64,000 bases of DNA from Nocardioides bruguierae. Its GTDB lineage: Bacteria; Actinomycetota; Actinomycetes; Propionibacteriales; Nocardioidaceae. The stretch is taken from contig NZ_JAMOIL010000021.1 in the NCBI RefSeq assembly GCF_023656415.1, positions 1 to 64,000 of the forward strand. The letters run 5' to 3'. The notes beneath the pieces were generated by a model that searched no databases, was not told where the DNA came from, and worked only from the letters and a program-made list of their open reading frames with translations. Of this stretch, positions 25,575 to 33,920 are shown in pieces. Position 1 is the first letter of the stretch; each line of letters starts with the position of its first letter. The position numbers were made by a program, and so were the translations under genes.

Positions 25575-26330
25575 TCAGCCCCGGGCGACCAGGTGCAGCT
25601 GCGTGGCGAGCGGGAGGTACTCGGGGCGGTCGGCGACGGCGCGCTCGAGCTCGACGAGGGCGGCGGTGGAGCCGGTCTCCAGCTCCAGCAGGTGTCCGGG
25701 GACGAGGTCGGCGAAGACCCGCACGCCGTGCACCGAGACGACCTCGAGGCCGGCGGCGCCGACCAGGTCGACGACCTCGTCGCCGGTGTAGCGGTGCCCG
25801 GTGCGGCCGGGGTCGCCGGAGACCGGCGCGAGGAGGTCCTGCGCCTGGGCGAAGTGGCCGGCCATGGCCCGGGCCAGGACGGCGGCGTGGCGCTGGGCCA
25901 CGAGCAGGCTGAGGGTGCCGCCGGGCCGCAGCACCGCGCGCAGCGCGGCGAGGGCGGCGGCGGGATCGGTGACGAACTCCAGGACGCCGTGGCACAGCAC
26001 GACGTCGGCGCCACGCCCCTGCGCACCGGAGCCGACCAGGTCGGCCAGGTCGCCGAGGTCGCCCTGGTGGGCGTCGACCTCGACGCCGGCCTCGCGGGCG
26101 CGGCGGGCGAGCGAGGCGAGGGCGTCGGGGCTGGGGTCCACCACGGTGACGCGGTGGCCGAGGCCGGCCACGCGGACGGCCGAGCCGCCGGTGCCGCCGC
26201 CGATGTCGAGGACGTCCAGCGCCGCCCCGTCCGGCCGCTCGAGCACGGGGGCCAGGTCGTCCCACACGACCGCGGTGCGCACGGCCGCGCGCCGCTCGCT
26301 GGTGCTGGGTGCGTTCGGGGTGCCCGCCAT
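25575..26330 (-). CDS. Class I SAM-dependent methyltransferase
   Basis: Methyltransferase of 251 residues. Motif I is VLDIGGGTGGSAVRVAGLG, motif II VTVVDPSPDALASL, and VVLCHGVLEFVTDPAAAL plus LRPGGTLSLLVAQ give motifs IV and V. The substrate cannot be deduced; relatives include small-molecule and tRNA cmoA/cmoM-like enzymes. The ATG at 26330 gives a standard length. It lies between dnaE2 (44 bases upstream) and dinB, a neighbourhood seen in other actinobacteria, but no repair role follows from the sequence. Confidence 0.85.
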   Translation of the reverse strand: MAGTPNAPSTSERRAAVRTAVVWDDLAPVLERPDGAALDVLDIGGGTGGSAVRVAGLGHRVTVVDPSPDALASLARRAREAGVEVDAHQGDLGDLADLVGSGAQGRGADVVLCHGVLEFVTDPAAALAALRAVLRPGGTLSLLVAQRHAAVLARAMAGHFAQAQDLLAPVSGDPGRTGHRYTGDEVVDLVGAAGLEVVSVHGVRVFADLVPGHLLELETGSTAALVELERAVADRPEYLPLATQLHLVARG

Positions 26331-26373
26331 GACGCCCACCCTAGAGCCTGGCCCGGGGCCCGATCGACCGGGC

Positions 26374-29300
26374 TCATCCGGGGCTCCCCGGGCTGCGGTG
26401 CCAGAGCTTGCGGGCGACCTGCTGCGGGATCTGCTTGGCGTCCTCACCGGCGGGCTTGACGTCCGCGTACGGCGAGAGCCTGAACCCGCTGGAGTGCACG
26501 AGGACGCGGCGGCGACCCATGCCGCCGGCCGCACCGGGGCTGCGGCGGTCGGGACCGTCCGGCCCGCCGGAGCCGTCGGCAGCCGCCACCCCGGCCCCGC
26601 GCATGTCGCGATCGGAGACAGGCCCCGAGACAGGGGGCGCGGCCATGACCGGGCGCGAGGACCGCGAGGCGGCGGCCCCCTCACCGGCCCGCTCGTCACC
26701 GGGGGCGAGCGCGCCGAACCCGCCGGGCACCACGGCCATCTGCTCGCGCACGGCCTCGATGCCGTGCAGGCGCCACGTGTCGTGCAGCGCGGGCAGCTCC
26801 CAGCAGCCGGTGGCGCGCAGCGAGACGCCGCGGTGGCCGGTGCGGCGCAGCTCCCCGCGCACGACGAGCAGCCAGGAGCTGAACACGGTGGCGGCGTAGG
26901 GACCCTGGGCGTCCTCGAAGAAGGTGGCGTCCAGCGGGCCGGTGCCGTCGTCGAGGGTCAGGAAGACGACGCGGCGCCCCGAGCGGATCGGTGGGGTCTG
27001 GGTCGCGACCTTCACCCCGGCCACGAGCAGCTCGGACTTCGAGCGCTGCCCGAGCAGGTCGGTGGCGCGGGTGGTGCCGAGCTCGTCGAGGAACCGCTCG
27101 TAGGTGCTGACGACGTGCCGGGAGGCGTCCAGGCCGAGGATCTCCAGCTCGGCGCGCATCCGCTCCTCGGCGGTCATCTCGGGCAGGCCGGAGACGACGC
27201 CCTCGACCGAGGCGTCGCCCAGGTCGAGCGCCATCTGCACCGAGGAGACCGGCTCCGGCGGCGGTGCGCTGCGGGCCTGGGCGCTGGAGCGTCCCCACAC
27301 GCCCTCGCGCTGGGGCACCTCGGCGCGGCCGAGCGAGCCCCGCTCCTCCCCCAGATCACGGGGGCGGACGGCGGCCCGGGCGTCCGAGGCGCCGGGCAGC
27401 TCGACCCCGCGCGCGGCCTCCCGGGCACCGGGCTCGGTGCTGTTGCGCGCGGCCGCGGCCTCGACGGCCGAGGCGGCACGGGTGCGGGCGTTCGGGGCCT
27501 GGCGGTGGCTCTGCCACGCCTTGCGTCCCGCGAGGCCGCGCCCGCGGGAGGCGCGCTCGGCCGACCGGGCCTGCCGGTCCAGCTCGGAGACCCCGAGCAG
27601 CAGGTCGCGCCGGGTGGTGGTGCCGCGCCGGCCCACGCCGTCGTCCGCGCTCAGGTCGAGGCCGTAGACGGAGTCGAACCCGCCGGCCAGCACCAGCCGC
27701 TCGACCACCGGCCGCGAGACGCGGGCGCGGTGCCAGAAGTCGGTGAGCGAGGCGTAGGGGCGGGCCGCGACGATGCGTCCGACCTCGGCCTCGCTGATCC
27801 CCTTGACCTCCGAGAGCGCGGGCCGGATGCCCCACGGGCGCCCGTCGGGGTGGCCCGGGTCGCGGGTCGGGTCGGGCGCCCACTCCTCGCGCGGCACGAG
27901 CCGCTCGACGGCGTAGTCGGTCTCGGAGGCGTTGACGTCCAGCGGCAGCACGGTGACGCCCTGGCGGCGCGCGTCCTCGAGGATCAGCCGCTTGGGGTAC
28001 ATCCCCGGGTCGTGGGTCAGGACGCCGGCCAGGAAGTGCGCCGGGTAGTGCGCCTTGAGCCACGCCGACTGGTAGGTGGGCAGGGCGAAGGCGGCCGCGT
28101 GCGCCTTGCAGAAGCCGAAGGAGGCGAACGCGGCCAGCACCTCCCACAGCTCCTCCACCGCCGCCAGCGGGACGTCGCGGCCCAGGGCGCGGGGGAAGAA
28201 CCACGTCCGCACCTCGGCCATCCCCTCGGCGTCCCCGAGCGCGCGGCGCTTCTCGTCGGCCTCGGCGAAGGAGATGCCGGTGAACGCGGCGATGATCTCG
28301 ATGACCTGCTCGTGGAAGACCACGACCCCGCGGGTGCCCTCGAGGATCGGGCGTAGCAGCGGGTGGGCGTAGCGCGGCTGCTTCCAGCCGTGCTTGACGT
28401 CGAGGTAGGGGGTGATCATGTCGCTCTTGACCGGCCCGGGGCGGAACAGCGAGATGTCGGTGATGACGTCCTCGAACGTCTCGATGCCGGACTTGCCGAC
28501 CAGCTCGCGCTGGCCCGGCGACTCGATCTGGAAGACCCCGAGGGTGCGCGAGGAGGAGATCATCGCGTAGGTCGCGGGGTCGTCGAAGGGCACCTGGGCC
28601 TCGTCGTCCACGTCGACGACGACCTCCTCGGTGCGCTCGATCGCGGCCACGGCGTGCGCCATCGCCGACTGCATGCGGATGCCCAGCACGTCGAGCTTGA
28701 GCAGGCCGAGGTCCTCCACGTCGTCCTTGTCGAACTGGCTCATCGGGAACCCGGCGTAGCTGGCCTCCACGGGCGTGCGGTCGAGCAGCGTGGCGTCGGA
28801 GAGCAGCACCCCGCACGGGTGGACGGCCACGTGCCGGGGCAGGCCGTCGAGCCGCTCGACCAGCGCGAACAGCAGCTCCAGCCGGGTCTCCCCCAGCCCG
28901 CTGGCCCGCAGCTCGGGCAGCTCGGCCAGGGCCGCGCGGGCGTCGCGGGCGCGGATGTGCGGGAAGGCCTTGGCGATCGCGTCGACCTCCAGCGGCGGCA
29001 TGCCCAGCGCGGCGCCGACGTCGCGCACCGCGTGCCGGACCCGGTAGGTGTCCATCATCGACACGCACACGCAGCGCTCGCCGCCGAAGCGGTCGAGGAT
29101 CGCCTCGTACATCCGGGTGCGCTGCGCGGACTCCACGTCGACGTCGATGTCGGGCAGCGCCTGGCGCAGCGGGGACAGGAAGCGCTCCATCAGCAGCTGG
29201 TGGCGCACCGGGTCGACCCCGGAGATGCCCAGCAGGTAGGTGACGATGCTGCCGGCGCCCGAGCCGCGCGCCGCCACCCGTACCCCGTGGTCGCGGATGA

Positions 29301-30606
29301 GGTCGGTGACGTCGGCGACGGTGAGGAAGTAGGAGGCGTAGCCGAGGTCGCGGATGATCGCCAGCTCGTCGTCCAGCCGCTTCCACACCACCGCCAGGCC
29401 CTGGCTGCCGTAGCGGGTGCCGATGGCGGCCTCGCAGCGGGCGCGCAGCAGCCCGTCCGCCCCCGTCTCGCGCGGGTCGATCGCCAGCCCGTCGACGTTC
29501 GCGAGCTCGAACTCCGGGAAGTGCACCTCGCCCAGCCCGAGGTCGGCGCGGACGTCGAGGGCGCACCGCTCGGCCAGCGTGCGGGTGCGTGCCAGCAGCT
29601 GCCAGGCGCCGGACTCCCCCACCCCGGCCGCGTGCGCGACCTCGGCCGCGACCCGGCTCATCTGCGGCCCGGACTTCAGGTGCCCCTCGGCGTTGCCGCG
29701 GTCGACGTGGCGGCGGTCGAGCGCGACCAGGCGCCGTGCGGCGTCGAGGACGTCGGCCACCGCCGCGTCGCCGCGGTCGGCGTGCCGGACCTGGTTGGAC
29801 AGGATGCTCGGCAGCCCCTGCTCGGCGGCCAGGTTGAGCATCCGGGCCGCGTGCGGGGTGCTGCCCGGCCCCCAGCCGCGGGTGCCGTGCGCCCCGTCGG
29901 CCGTGCCCGGCCCGCCGGCACCCAGTAGGTGCGAGACGACCTCGACGACCAGGCAGCCGCGCGGCACCAGCGCCCGCCAGCGGGCCACCTCGGCGCGCGC
30001 CAGGTCGGGGCGCCCCGCGGTGACCGCGCGACCCACCGACGACGACGGGCCCAGCAGGACGACGACGTCCCCCGCCCCGAGCAGGGCGGCGACCTCGGGG
30101 TCCTCCGGGTCGAGCACCGGGGCGCCGCGCTCACCGGCCAGGTGCGTGGCCGAGGTGATGCGGCAGACCGCCGCCCACCCGGCCCGGCCACCGCCCGGCC
30201 CCGAGGACTGCGCGAGCAGCGTGACCCGGGGCAGCCGGGCGTCGCGGAAGGCACCGCCGCGCACCGGCGTCCTGCTCCCCCGAGATCCCACCCGTGCCCC
30301 TGCGCCACCCGGGACGTCATACGAGCCGGAGGAGCGTCCCTGCGCTCCGTATGACGTCCCGCGGCGGTTCCGGGTCGGGTCGGCGGGGTGGTAGGCGAGG
30401 TCGACGCCGAGGACGGGGCTGATCCCCGCGACGTGGCAGGCCTTGGCGAACTTCACCGCGCCGTAGGTGCCGTCGCAGTCGGTGAGCGCCAGCACGTCCA
30501 TGCCGTGGGCGGCGGCGCGGTCCACCAGCACCGGCGGCAGCGAGGCCCCGTGCTGGAGCGAGTAGCCGGAGGCCACGTGCAGGTGGACGAACGGGTCGGT
30601 GGGCAC
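26374..30606 (-). CDS. dnaE2: Error-prone DNA polymerase III alpha subunit DnaE2
   Basis: C-family polymerase of 1410 residues used in mutagenic lesion bypass. The PHP domain starts with FVHLHVASGYSLQHGAS and LALTDCDGTYGAVKFAKA. The palm has LPDIDVDVES, with GSGAGSIVTYLLGIS upstream, then FFPRALG and FCKAHAAAFALPTY, and finally an OB domain. It is about 300 residues longer than usual: there is an insertion near residues 82-100 coded by a palindromic element, a disordered R/A-rich linker (about 1010-1110), and a C-terminal extension. GTG at 30606 is preferred for its upstream GAGGGGAA; ATG at 30624 is possible. A perfect LexA box lies 98 bases upstream. No imuA/imuB genes are in the window. 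Confidence 0.94.
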   Translation of the reverse strand: MPTDPFVHLHVASGYSLQHGASLPPVLVDRAAAHGMDVLALTDCDGTYGAVKFAKACHVAGISPVLGVDLAYHPADPTRNRRGTSYGAQGRSSGSYDVPGGAGARVGSRGSRTPVRGGAFRDARLPRVTLLAQSSGPGGGRAGWAAVCRITSATHLAGERGAPVLDPEDPEVAALLGAGDVVVLLGPSSSVGRAVTAGRPDLARAEVARWRALVPRGCLVVEVVSHLLGAGGPGTADGAHGTRGWGPGSTPHAARMLNLAAEQGLPSILSNQVRHADRGDAAVADVLDAARRLVALDRRHVDRGNAEGHLKSGPQMSRVAAEVAHAAGVGESGAWQLLARTRTLAERCALDVRADLGLGEVHFPEFELANVDGLAIDPRETGADGLLRARCEAAIGTRYGSQGLAVVWKRLDDELAIIRDLGYASYFLTVADVTDLIRDHGVRVAARGSGAGSIVTYLLGISGVDPVRHQLLMERFLSPLRQALPDIDVDVESAQRTRMYEAILDRFGGERCVCVSMMDTYRVRHAVRDVGAALGMPPLEVDAIAKAFPHIRARDARAALAELPELRASGLGETRLELLFALVERLDGLPRHVAVHPCGVLLSDATLLDRTPVEASYAGFPMSQFDKDDVEDLGLLKLDVLGIRMQSAMAHAVAAIERTEEVVVDVDDEAQVPFDDPATYAMISSSRTLGVFQIESPGQRELVGKSGIETFEDVITDISLFRPGPVKSDMITPYLDVKHGWKQPRYAHPLLRPILEGTRGVVVFHEQVIEIIAAFTGISFAEADEKRRALGDAEGMAEVRTWFFPRALGRDVPLAAVEELWEVLAAFASFGFCKAHAAAFALPTYQSAWLKAHYPAHFLAGVLTHDPGMYPKRLILEDARRQGVTVLPLDVNASETDYAVERLVPREEWAPDPTRDPGHPDGRPWGIRPALSEVKGISEAEVGRIVAARPYASLTDFWHRARVSRPVVERLVLAGGFDSVYGLDLSADDGVGRRGTTTRRDLLLGVSELDRQARSAERASRGRGLAGRKAWQSHRQAPNARTRAASAVEAAAARNSTEPGAREAARGVELPGASDARAAVRPRDLGEERGSLGRAEVPQREGVWGRSSAQARSAPPPEPVSSVQMALDLGDASVEGVVSGLPEMTAEERMRAELEILGLDASRHVVSTYERFLDELGTTRATDLLGQRSKSELLVAGVKVATQTPPIRSGRRVVFLTLDDGTGPLDATFFEDAQGPYAATVFSSWLLVVRGELRRTGHRGVSLRATGCWELPALHDTWRLHGIEAVREQMAVVPGGFGALAPGDERAGEGAAASRSSRPVMAAPPVSGPVSDRDMRGAGVAAADGSGGPDGPDRRSPGAAGGMGRRRVLVHSSGFRLSPYADVKPAGEDAKQIPQQVARKLWHRSPGSPG
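30311..30360. repeat. Palindromic element inserted in frame in dnaE2
   Basis: Outer arms GGGACGTCATAC (30311-30322) and GTATGACGTCCC (30349-30360) pair perfectly. Inner arms GGAGCG (30331-30336) and CGCTCC (30343-30348) continue the stem around a TCCCTG loop, leaving an 8-base bulge on one side. It codes for about residues 83-99 of DnaE2 (TSYGAQ...SYDVP), a stretch not expected in the PHP domain. It resembles a small REP-like mobile palindrome; no second copy was noticed in this window. Confidence 0.75.
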
Positions 30607-30703
30607 GTCGGGACTTCCCCTCATCGACGTCGGCTCGACCCCGGACAACGACAGGTACAACGACAGGCACGAGGCCCCCGAAGTCGCCTTCGAAAGAGCC
30701 GCG

Positions 30704-30733
30704 CTCCCGATCGAACAGATGTTCGATCGGGAG
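30704..30733 (-). promoter_or_regulatory. LexA/SOS box upstream of dnaE2
   Basis: TCGAACAGATGTTCGA (30711-30726) is a perfect match to the actinobacterial LexA consensus TCGAAC-N4-GTTCGA. The symmetry extends to 13-bp arms on each side (30704-30733), which is unusually long. It predicts DNA-damage induction of dnaE2. Confidence 0.92.
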
Positions 30734-30803
30734 CACTGAAGGTAACCCCATCCACCGACACCGCGCCAACTACCCAGGTGGGTGCCCTCACCCCTCCCTC
30801 ACC

Positions 30804-30836
30804 GCCGAGTCGGCAGCAAGTTACTGCCGACTCGGC
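30804..30836 (-). terminator. Terminator hairpin after the endonuclease gene
   Basis: GCCGAGTCGGCAG (30804-30816) and CTGCCGACTCGGC (30824-30836) form a perfect 13-bp stem with a 7-base loop, 40 bases past the stop of the endonuclease gene. It also separates that gene from the LexA-controlled dnaE2 promoter. Confidence 0.85.
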
Positions 30837-30875
30837 ACGGGGTGGGGAGGGAGTGGCGGGAGGGGCGGAGGAGGC

Positions 30876-32132
30876 TCAGCCCCAGATGGCGTCCGCCCAC
30901 TCGGGGTGGTCGACGAACGGGTTCCGGTTGCCCTGCCACGTGGTGAAGATCGCGTCGTTGCGGGCCATCTCGAAGGCGTCCGGCGGGTCCTCGGCGTTCC
31001 AGGCCAGCAGGACGGAGAGCCGGCCGATGTGCGGGGCGGAGCCGTTGCCGACCAGGTCGTTGACCTCGAGGTCGGCGAAGCCGTCGTCGCCCTCGTAGCG
31101 CACCGACATGTAGAAGATCATCCGAGCCACGTCGCCCTTGACCGCGTCGCGCGGCTCCCAGGAGTCGGAGTCGGCGTAGTTGCCGGGCGCCTCACTGTTC
31201 TCGGTGCCGCCCTCGTCGAAGTCGAGGTTGCCGCGGGCGGAGTTCACCGTGACGTCGGTGGGCCGCAGGTGGTGGACGTCGGTGCCCGGCCCGGTCGTGG
31301 TGCCGAAGTCGCCGTGGCTCTTGGCCCACACGTGCTCGCGGTTCCAGTCGTCGACGCCGCCACCGTTGGTGTTCTTGGGCACCGAGTCGCCGGTGTAGAG
31401 CTCGATGACGTTGTTGCTGTTGGCCGGGTCCTCGTCGGTGTCCTTGAGCGCGTCCCAGACCTGGGAGTAGCTCAGCCGCGTGACGTCGGTGGAAATGATC
31501 TCGTGCAGCTCGGCCTCGAGCGCGGAGCCGCTCAGCCCCAGCGCGGAGGCGTAGTAGGTGTCGTCGTAGTCACCGGTGCCGCCGGTCGGCTCGCTCGTGG
31601 GGCTGCCGGTGGGGCTGCTGGTGGGCGTGGGGCTGGACGTCGGCGTGCCGGCCGCGAGCGCGAACGCGCTGGGGCTCTTCAGCCCCGGCGCGGAGAAGTA
31701 GGCGGTGAGGCTGCCGGTGACGTCGATCCTCGTCCCCATCAGGTCGGGGTTCGAGGCCAGGCCCCAGCCGCTGCGCCAGGCGCTGGTGACCTGGACGTAG
31801 AGCATCGCGTCGGTGTCGGTCTCGCCGGGGCTGTCGGCGAGCGCGAGCGCGTAGTCGTTGGGGAACCCGCTGGTGACGACCGTGTCGGTGGAGGTCGGCT
31901 GCCCGACGACGTAGCCGCGGACGGTCGCGGAGGCCCCGCCCTGGCTCGACCGGGCCTGCGCGACGGTGAGCGTCGTATCGGCCGCCCGTGCCGTCGAGCC
32001 GGGCAGGGCGCCGGTGGAGCCCGCGAGCACGGGTGCGAGCACCAGGGCCGCGCCGAGCGTGAGGGCCGTGAGGAGGGTGGCGAGCAGCGGGGCTGCGGGG
32101 AGGGGCGCCCGACGGCGCGACCGGAGGTCCAT
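30876..32132 (-). CDS. Secreted endonuclease I (EndA/NucM) family protein
   Basis: Protein of 418 residues. A basic, hydrophobic signal peptide (about residues 1-45, with an ARA-A type end) precedes an OB-fold-like domain (VAQARSSQGGASATVRGYVVGQ), a T/S/P linker of about 25 residues, and an endonuclease I domain. That domain shows DWNREHVWAKSHG and DVHHLRPTDVTVNSARGNLDFD, containing the beta-beta-alpha-metal histidines and asparagine. It probably acts outside the cell as a non-specific nuclease. The ATG at 32132 is chosen over an open extension to 32165. It is bracketed by hairpins, so it is probably monocistronic. Confidence 0.9.
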   Translation of the reverse strand: MDLRSRRRAPLPAAPLLATLLTALTLGAALVLAPVLAGSTGALPGSTARAADTTLTVAQARSSQGGASATVRGYVVGQPTSTDTVVTSGFPNDYALALADSPGETDTDAMLYVQVTSAWRSGWGLASNPDLMGTRIDVTGSLTAYFSAPGLKSPSAFALAAGTPTSSPTPTSSPTGSPTSEPTGGTGDYDDTYYASALGLSGSALEAELHEIISTDVTRLSYSQVWDALKDTDEDPANSNNVIELYTGDSVPKNTNGGGVDDWNREHVWAKSHGDFGTTTGPGTDVHHLRPTDVTVNSARGNLDFDEGGTENSEAPGNYADSDSWEPRDAVKGDVARMIFYMSVRYEGDDGFADLEVNDLVGNGSAPHIGRLSVLLAWNAEDPPDAFEMARNDAIFTTWQGNRNPFVDHPEWADAIWG

Positions 32133-32186
32133 GAGCGCACTCCACCGCCTCGGGCCACGGCGCACCAGAGCGGCACAGGCTCCTGT

Positions 32187-32226
32187 TCTCGCACTGCACG
32201 GACCTGCAGGTCCGTGCAGTGCGAGA
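32187..32226. repeat. 40-bp perfect palindrome between HEPN and endonuclease genes
   Basis: The sequence from 32187 to 32226 is exactly self-complementary; the centre is CCTGCAGG at 32203-32210. It lies 35 bases after the HEPN gene stop and 55 bases before the endonuclease start on the same strand. As RNA it would be a very stable hairpin with a minimal loop, so a terminator is the simplest reading. A large dimeric operator is the alternative. Confidence 0.85.
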
Positions 32227-32260
32227 CGTCAGGTCGCGGGCCCGGCCGACGGGCAACAGG

Positions 32261-32812
32261 TCAGCCCGCCATCCCCCCGACGGAGCCGCCCGCCATGCCG
32301 CCCGCCGTGCCGCCGGCCTGGGCGAGCCGCACCACGACGGGCCGGTGCGGCACCAGCCCGAGGCTCTGCTCGACGACCGCGAGGAACCTGTCGGCGTCGC
32401 GGACCAGGTCGTCGGCCTCCCGCTCGGTGACCGCGCGGCGCGAGCCCGCCTCGGCCGCGGCCCGCTTGGCGGCACCTGCGGCGAAGAACTGCGCCCACTC
32501 GCCCAGCTCGGGGGCGACCTCGGCCAGCAGCACCCAGGCGCTCTTCTGCGGGCGTCGGCGGGCGCCGGCGTCCGGCCTGGCGCGGGCGGCGAGCAGCGCC
32601 GCCGCGGCCCGCAGCGCCCCCACGTGGGCGCTCGCGTAGCGCAACGCCACGTCGGTGGCGGTCACCGCCTCGGCGATCGAGTCGGCCGAGCGCAGCAGGT
32701 AGGAGTGCGTCGTGGCCGGCAGCAGGTGCGGCGGAGGCGCCTCCACCCAGGGGCTCTCGCCCGAGCGTGCGCGCGCCCGCGTCGTGCGGGCGGGTCGTCG
32801 TGTGGTGCTCAT
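32261..32812 (-). CDS. SAV_6107-type HEPN domain protein
   Basis: Protein of 183 residues, mostly alpha-helical. It has a basic disordered N-terminus (about 1-28), a HEPN-like helical core with HSYLLRSADSIAEAV and VALRYASAHVGALRAAAALL, and a Gly/Met/Ala-rich tail (GGMAGGSVGGMAG). The core contains R58-x4-H63 (RYASAH), fitting the R-x4-6-H active-site motif of HEPN ribonucleases. GAGGAGGCACGC precedes the ATG, and the gene begins 10 bases after DUF6504, so both should share the upstream LexA box. Catalytic activity is inferred only from the motif. Confidence 0.8.
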   Translation of the reverse strand: MSTTRRPARTTRARARSGESPWVEAPPPHLLPATTHSYLLRSADSIAEAVTATDVALRYASAHVGALRAAAALLAARARPDAGARRRPQKSAWVLLAEVAPELGEWAQFFAAGAAKRAAAEAGSRRAVTEREADDLVRDADRFLAVVEQSLGLVPHRPVVVRLAQAGGTAGGMAGGSVGGMAG

Positions 32813-32822
32813 GCGTGCCTCC

Positions 32823-33188
32823 TCAGTCCGCGCAGCCGACGAGCTGCCAGCGGCCGTCGGCGGTGTCGAAGGACAGCTCGACCACGCCGCCGCCGGTCAC
32901 CGCGCCGCGGCCGACCTCGACGCGCCAGCACTCCCGCTCGACCAGCAGCCGCTCCAGCACGGAGCCCTCCGGTGTCTGCGCCGCCGCGGAGGGCATCGGC
33001 TCGTCGGTGCCGCGCAGCGCGTCCGCCTCGCCACTGCCCCACCAGGCGGTCGTCTCGATCCACCGGGCCAGCACGGCGCGCACCCGCCACAGCCGGCCGC
33101 GCCACAGCAGCTGGGCCGGGCCGTCCTCACCGGGCCACCCGGGCACCTCGCCGCGTCGGACCTCCACGTCCTCCTCGTACCGCCTCAT
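32823..33188 (-). CDS. DUF6504 family protein under LexA control
   Basis: Small protein of 121 residues: RRYEEDVEVRRGEVPGWPG, a central LLWRGRLWRVRAVLARWIETTAWW, and a C-terminal CWRVEVGRGA...VELSFDTADGRWQL. The pattern is a compact beta-rich domain with many Trp and Arg. Function is unknown; the family recurs beside Y-family polymerases and dnaE2 in actinobacteria (recalled, not searched). The ATG at 33188 lies 31 bases downstream of a perfect SOS box; a longer frame to 33275 would start inside or beyond the box and is rejected. Confidence 0.8.
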   Translation of the reverse strand: MRRYEEDVEVRRGEVPGWPGEDGPAQLLWRGRLWRVRAVLARWIETTAWWGSGEADALRGTDEPMPSAAAQTPEGSVLERLLVERECWRVEVGRGAVTGGGVVELSFDTADGRWQLVGCAD

Positions 33189-33218
33189 GCGCACACCTCG
33201 TTCCCCGACCCTGCCATC

Positions 33219-33238
33219 GTTCGAACGGCCGTTCGAAC
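33219..33238 (-). promoter_or_regulatory. LexA/SOS box upstream of DUF6504-HEPN operon
   Basis: TCGAACGGCCGTTCGA (33221-33236) matches the actinobacterial LexA consensus exactly. The whole 20 bases from 33219 to 33238 form a perfect palindrome with no interruption. It sits 31 bp before the DUF6504 start, overlapping the expected promoter. Confidence 0.92.
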
Positions 33239-33274
33239 TAGGAAGGACGATAGAGGGGACCTCCGACAGCGACA

Positions 33275-33306
33275 ACCGCCTCCCCCCGAGGACGGGGAGA
33301 GGCGGT
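33275..33306 (-). terminator. Terminator hairpin
   Basis: ACCGCCTC (33275-33282) pairs with GAGGCGGT (33299-33306), and CCCC/GGGG extends the stem beyond one mismatch. It follows the stop of the small membrane protein gene and insulates the SOS promoter of DUF6504. Confidence 0.75.
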
Positions 33307-33344
33307 CGTGGGCGGGCGGTCGGGCCGCTCGGGGCGGGCGTACG

Positions 33345-33839
33345 TCAGGAGTGCACGTAGCGGCGCGTGTCGTGCAGGAAGCGCGAGGACGGCGGGGTCC
33401 AGGCCGCCACGAGGATGCCGGCGATCACCACGAGCCCGGCCACGCCCAGCGCGACGAAGGTGGCCGGCGGGGCCACGCGGATCGCGGCGCCGGTGCCGAC
33501 GGCGACCAGCAGCAGCACGGCGGTGAGCGCGTACCGCGCCCACGGGTTGCCCTCGAAGAAGAGCAGCGTGAGCACGCCGAGCAGCAGCACCAGCACGATG
33601 AACAGCACCAGGGTCACCGGGAAGAACTGCGGCACCGCGATGGGCTGCTCGTCGATCAGGTAGTCCAGGCCGGCGGTCTGCACGATCTCGCGGGCCTCGC
33701 GGTGCCCCTCGGCCCAGCTGAGCACCAGGTTCCGGTTCAGCACCCGCACGAGGACGACGGCGAGCAGACCCAGCAGGGTCAGCAGGCCGAAGAGCATCAG
33801 GGTCAGTCGCACGGTCGCCGGCCGACGGGGTGCCTCCAC
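33345..33839 (-). CDS. Small membrane protein of unknown function
   Basis: Protein of 164 residues with four predicted transmembrane segments: LTLMLFGLLTLLGLLAVVLV, FFPVTLVLFIVLVLLLGVLTLLFF, YALTAVLLLVAVGTGAAI and FVALGVAGLVVIAGILVA. A polar segment between the first two (NLVLSWAEGHREAREIVQTA) is probably extracytoplasmic. No family is recognised. The GTG at 33839 is preceded by GGAAGGA at good spacing, which decides against the longer frame. It is divergent from the YbaK gene. Confidence 0.75.
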   Translation of the reverse strand: MEAPRRPATVRLTLMLFGLLTLLGLLAVVLVRVLNRNLVLSWAEGHREAREIVQTAGLDYLIDEQPIAVPQFFPVTLVLFIVLVLLLGVLTLLFFEGNPWARYALTAVLLLVAVGTGAAIRVAPPATFVALGVAGLVVIAGILVAAWTPPSSRFLHDTRRYVHS

Positions 33840-33907
33840 GGATGGTCCTTCCTCTCGCCGGCGGCGCCCACCCGGGCAGCCAGGACGTCCGGCACTGCCC
33901 CTGACTC

Positions 33908-33913
33908 TAGGGT
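33908..33913 (+). promoter_or_regulatory. -10 box for a leaderless ybaK-like gene
   Basis: TAGGGT is followed by exactly seven bases and then the ATG at 33921. No Shine-Dalgarno sequence is present, so transcription probably starts at or next to the start codon. Confidence 0.6.
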
Positions 33914-33920
33914 CAGGTCC

